DNA of 64,000 nucleotides, taken from NCBI GenBank assembly GCA_028023455.1, contig JAQFVV010006454.1, positions 1,380,729-1,444,728 on the forward strand. The letters run 5' to 3'. Numbering within the stretch: the first letter of the stretch is position 1; each line of letters begins with the position of its first letter. Of this stretch, positions 58,953 through 64,000 are shown in pieces. A program made the position numbers and the translations under genes. The notes below the pieces were generated by a model. The model saw only the letters and a list, made by a program, of their open reading frames with translations, had not been told where the DNA came from and searched no databases. The DNA comes from Epiperipatus broadwayi (Eukaryota; Onychophora; Udeonychophora; Euonychophora; Peripatidae).

Positions 58953-60763
58953 CACACCCTATAAGACATCATCAACCACATGTTCAGTGAATCAAACACA
59001 AATTCAGGTTTAAGTTGGACCATCAAAGTGGGAAAAAACAATGAAATCCAATACCTTGATTGAAAACTAAAATGGAACCACAATACCATATTACAAAATG
59101 AATATTAAGATCTCCCAACATTATAGGATGCATAATGAAATCACTGGTGCCTACATCACATGAATTCATGGATTTAAAAATCTTGTACTGCAATAACTAC
59201 TTATCTCAATTTAAGTCTGACAAGACCTAGATTGATGATTTGACACAAGCTAAATGTAATATAACACACATACACAAACATATAAAACAGTTCAAAAGAA
59301 ATATTTTAAACAAAATGGTGAATATAAGAAATAATAAAAGCTGGATCACTCTACCATAATTACCACACATGGGAAAAATAAAGATATGCTCAGAGAAATT
59401 TAATGTGGGTTTTAGAATGCCCATTAATCTAAATAGACTCATTAATAATACAAAAGACAGACAAAATACACAAACTGGGCTGGCCAAACATTGTTTATGT
59501 CAGAGTATGCAGCCTAAAGGTCTATTCATACACACAATATCATGAGACAAAGGATAATCTGAGAATAAGAATAACACAATACACTTTTATATTCAAAGAT
59601 GAAAAAAAAATCTGATTCTAGAAGTATATTAGTCTTTTACAACTATGAAAAAGAACAATGATCCCACTTTCATCCAAGTATTATTAAAATAATGTGCAAT
59701 GACAGAAATGGCAGAAAGAAAAAGATTAAAGGGGCATGACAGTGCACAAAATAAATGTGAGTGAACCAAAGATCAAACAGGATTCAAATTAGGAAAAATG
59801 GGTTTTCTCAACAGAGTAATCATGATTATGATGCACAAGCATTGAAAGTATATTCGGATCAATTAATTCCAATAAAATATATACAAACTCTGTTTTGACA
59901 CTTTATATTGGTATTAATAATAATAAAGTACCAAGATATATTGTGATGTATCGATCTCATGCCATACATCATAATGTGTGCATAAAAAAAAGGAAGAAAT
60001 AAACACTAACAGAATTAGATATGTAATTATTTATAAAATATGAAATAATAATAAAAAAAATTCACTCTGTAATAATGTTGCTTAGTATTTTTGGAAACGC
60101 TGTAAATATAATGTTAAATATAAAAATAAATCTATTGAATGCAAATTTGATTTTTTTGAATTTTGATAAATGTAAAATATTTTAATGAAAATGGGATGTT
60201 TTTTATAATGTACATTAATTCTATATAATTTTATTTAAAAGATTAAAAAAAAATTTTTTAACTAACTAGTTTTGATGAATGCTATTTAAAAATCAAAACA
60301 ATGTAATTAAATTATTAACCAAGTTGGAAGTGGCTTGTTTAATTATCCTGTTTTTAGATTCCTTTGCATAAACTATGAATAATGGGTTCAAAGTAGTGAT
60401 TAGTTATTAGATGATATTATAAAGAAGTTAGAATATATGAAAGTGACCTTTTTTTGGAATTAATAGAACAGTGTGTGAGAAGAAAGTCTGCTTACCTAGA
60501 TAAAGTTTAGAAATTGTACAAATTGGAAAAAACTAATAACCAACAACATTTATCTTCTGCATCCTCTATCCCAATAATGATAGCAAAAACCCAGACTACT
60601 GCTCTATCACAGACTTTATCATAAGGAACCAGCGTACTGAGTCACTCTCCAGTATTATACATTATGCATGTGCTGCTTTGTACAATACATGTATGGAAAC
60701 ATAGATGAAAGAAACCTTTCTATTAAATGTATATTCTTCATATATGAGATTTAGTGAAATATG

Positions 60764-60869
<106 letters not shown>

Positions 60870-61309
60870 TGTAACACTTATGTTACATAGCACCCAATAA
60901 CATAGTGGGTATGCACAAATATATATAAAGTTGAAAGAAAAAGTAGAAATAAACACAGCCAAAAAATTTGTAGATATTTTTCTACATTACCTGAAATAAA
61001 ATAATCCTAGTAAAATGAAATAATTTTGGATTAAAATAAAATTTTATTATAAATTAAACAGTTTAAAAAGGTCTAAATAAATATTAATATTGTATTCTGA
61101 TTTTGAAATTAAAAACAAGCATATTTTTTGATAATTGCAAAAATGTCTATTATCTATTTTTAAAAATCTTTGTTGCTTTTGAAAGGATTAGAATTGTTTT
61201 AATCAAGAAAAAATAGTTTTTAATTAATATTTTTGTCACCTCCACTGACTATATAAAAAGAGTTGATAAAAAGATTAGTTTTAATTTGGCTAGTTTTTTT
61301 AGATATAGT

Positions 61310-63240
61310 TGATAGTGACAGCATTTAGATGGCTAAGCACAGTAGTCCAGATTATGACAGAAAACTACTATGAAAGATATAAGATTGTAAGGAGAGAAAG
61401 TGAAAAAGCTGCTCTATAGTTCACAGTGGAGTTTGAATTCACATGAAGAAAGGTCATCTTGAAGAGTTTATCAATATGTTCTAGAAAACAGCTTGTTGGC
61501 CTGAAATCTATCAAATCCTAGACAGAAGAAATATCACTGCTTGCAGTTACCTGAATTATACTTTTCCCAATATGACTATAAACTGATCTCACCAAAAGAG
61601 TCTCAGCTTGCTGAAGAAGTAATTATACATACGCTGTTGTATCTATAGAGAAGCACAGATAAACATATATACAATTGTGAGAGACTTTATATATAATGAA
61701 AACTAAATTTTAAATAAGTTATTTTAGTAATTCCTTAAAATGCCATTTTCTAAACCTATATTTTAAATTTAAAAATGTTATACTCAAGAACAACCTGTGG
61801 ATAGTCCTATATATTTAAAAAAAAGGATATTTTAAATTTTATTTTAGAAAGAAGAAAATATTTATTTAGGTAATCTTAAATTGCCAGAAAAAAAGTTGAT
61901 AGTACATTTTTTTTAAGAAAAAAAACTATACTCAGCAAAGTAAAACTGATAAAAATAATGAATGAAATATATATATATATATTCAACACTGAATTAATTG
62001 TGAATATAAATTTTAATAATTTATTTTGATAAGTTAAAATATATGATATAAATGCCAGTGTGCACATACATTTTTATGTTCATAAATTTATATATTAATT
62101 ACATGTTATAAAAATTAATGCCATTTATTATTTTGATAAATTTCAAATATGATAGAGGAATTTCATTTATATGTTGAATCAATTGTACTATACATCTGTG
62201 TACAAATATGGTTGTGGGTCAAATAGAACACATGTAATTTTAATCATTATGTAAGTTTTATTAAATGTCAATAGAAATGTATTAATTGTATATTATAAAA
62301 CAAGCGACTGTGTGCATATATATATGTATTTTTGTAAATCTTTTAGGAGGTAATTGTAAATCACAATGTGATAGTTTTGTATATTAATCAAAATCAGAAA
62401 GTTTATGTGTGTATAACCTTATTCTCCAAACTTTAATTTCATTTTTTTTGTTATTGAAATTAATAAATTTGTATGTACTTGTTAAAATTTTCCAGTGACT
62501 TAATTCTAAATGATTTTTAGATCTTATGTATTTGCATCATCTCTTGATCACAATAACAATAATAGAGCTTATGTTCTCTGAGCTAGATTTGAGCATAATG
62601 ATTTGATATATGGAAGGAGGGTGCATATTAGTGTTTAAGGACATCTGGGTACCCTAGTTGGCACTATGAGTATATTCTTTAAAGCCTCTACCTACATTTT
62701 ATTTTAGTTGTCTTTATTAAAATTTAAGTTTATAGATGGCCAATTCATTAATGGTAACTAAGTGGCCAGAAAATTGATGATGATCAGCATGTTTTAATAA
62801 CTTACCATTATTGTTTTTATGGTTATATATTCAGATGGATTAGCACCTAAGTTTGTGCATCCAAATTAAGGTTTAATAAATGTTCCAAGCTGAAAAAGGC
62901 TCAGTAGTTAGCCTGGTTCACAGAATACCTATTTCAAATCCAATCATGAGATTGATTGTTGATTTTATTTTATTGTTGATCATTTATGATGATGAATGGT
63001 TATTTACTTGAGTATTAGTTATACTTAATTTTACTTATAATTATAATGCTAGTGAATTTATAGTTAATTGTAGTTGCTGTAAGGATTAACTGGGCTGACC
63101 TTTCTCTATGAGATCTCATGGTCTCTTGCTCTCTGTGATATATAAAATTTACATATATATTTTTTGATAATATGATACTTTAATATCATTATCTTATAAT
63201 AATATTTATTACTTCAATATTATATTATATGCCATCGATG
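61310..63240. other. Mostly AT-rich DNA; unidentified G+C-richer block at left
   Basis: About 61310-61650 is less AT-rich and non-repetitive, possibly an old inserted element; no frame is recognisable. At 62897-62941 the order GGCTCAGTAGTTAG then TTTCAAATCC resembles pol III A and B boxes brought together by a deletion, a possible tRNA-derived SINE remnant on the plus strand. Confidence 0.35.
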
Positions 63241-63249
63241 TAAGATATA

Positions 63250-64000
63250 TGGTGTATGTTGTGGTTGAGATCAGGTATAAAAATTCCAGATAAATTTCTT
63301 TCTATTGCAAACACCAACAGGTTTACATATGTGATAAATGATAAGGTGGTAAATGGAGAACCTTGGTAAATGGAGAATGTTGTCTGAGTTTCTGAGAGAG
63401 CTGGTCATCTAGGGAAGTGAAGGTTAAGTGATTGTGCAAAAAGTTAGCAATGATTCTAATAAAAAGATTTGGAACTTTATAGTCTGCAAGCATCTAGAGA
63501 AGGATGGAAGGAATCACAGAATCAAATGCAGATAAGAAGTCCAGCTGAATGATTATAGACTTGAAGTCTGATGTGTTCAACCAGTAGCCATAAATGCTGT
63601 ATGGCATCTTCCATAGAGAAATCCTTGCAAGCAAACTGATACATAGAGATATGCTGAAAAATAGGACCTTGAATTTTGTCTTAACTATTGATTCTATAGT
63701 TTTGATGATTAAACATTATAGAGATTGGACAAATATTTGATAAACTGGAGGGATTTAGTTGTTTTTGAGAAATGGAATGAGTGCTATGGGATATAAATCA
63801 GGGATATTTTGAAATTCACCCACAAGAGTATCAATCATGCACCAGACAATGGGTGCTGTAAAATAGGTGAAGAAAAACAAACTGGGGAATAACTTGCAAA
63901 CCTGGGTTAGTACTTTCTGGATATGACTGGAGCTTTTGAGTGATTAGTGATTCAGTGATGCCATGATCAGATTGATCATCAGGCACCAACCAGACATTTC
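63250..64000 (-). pseudogene. Decayed CR1/Rex1/L2-type LINE reverse transcriptase, cut by window end
   Basis: Minus-strand translation in shifting frames gives, in order, FQNIPDLYPIALIPFLKNN (the region before the conserved RPIAL block), QFACKDFSMEDAI, and IIQLDFLSAFDSVIPSIL, then MLADYKVPNLFIRIIANFL. These match the Q-x-A-x-R-x-x-x-S-x-x-D-A-x and D-F-x-S-A-F-x-x-x-x-P landmarks of CR1/L2/Rex1-type reverse transcriptases. Stops and frame shifts show it is dead. The upstream part lies beyond the window, and the 3' part fades near 63250. Confidence 0.65.

Noticed and set aside
58844-59089. 81-codon ORF with an Ile-Tyr tract
   Set aside because: Half of it is translated microsatellite and the rest has no recognised motif.

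Overview
The window is very AT-rich (G+C roughly a quarter, by eye) with long (TA)n and (GT)n tracts, decayed non-LTR retrotransposons, a hAT relic, tRNA-derived SINE pieces and hammerhead-ribozyme repeats. This is intergenic or intronic animal DNA. The repeat mix would suit a mollusc, possibly a coleoid cephalopod, but that is a weak guess. I recognise no host protein-coding exon; almost every ORF of 60-110 codons looks like chance in AT-rich DNA.

The dominant structure is a pair of closely related, young LTR elements in opposite orientation. Element 1 (3446-10646, minus) has 1.78-kb LTRs and element 2 (29439-36985, plus) has 2.04-kb LTRs. Both have TG...CA ends, the same primer-binding-like sequence, and ATAT flanks from insertion into TA-rich DNA. 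Neither contains a recognisable protease, reverse transcriptase, RNase H or integrase. Each carries only a compact coding block: a coiled-coil/basic-repeat ORF1, then ORF2 in the same frame after a single stop codon, then ORF3 overlapping ORF2 by ATGA. This looks like a Gag-only, non-autonomous family that depends on a partner element. ORF1 is intact in element 2 and split in element 1.

A second layer is hammerhead-ribozyme DNA. At 28807-29430, directly beside element 2, a 401-bp unit is present 1.55 times and carries two type-I hammerhead-like motifs exactly one unit apart, which is retrozyme-like architecture. A separate family of three older hammerhead motifs lies at 137-195, about 560-625 and 58334-58397. 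A 186-bp retroposed element at 21304-21489, with perfect 14-bp target duplications, contains a fourth, degenerate type.

The rest is older repeat sediment. There are two broken RTE-type LINEs (about 16.82-18.42 kb and 44.53-45.26 kb, plus) and a CR1/Rex1/L2-type LINE running off the right edge (minus). A 483-bp hAT relic with an exact 8-bp duplication lies at 46012-46494. A 111-bp tRNA-like SINE with 14-bp duplications lies at 48206-48316. A 363-bp unit forms a two-plus-two inverted array at 37981-39165. Several foldback/MITE-like inverted repeats are also present. The remaining long stretches show only AT-rich sequence and microsatellites.
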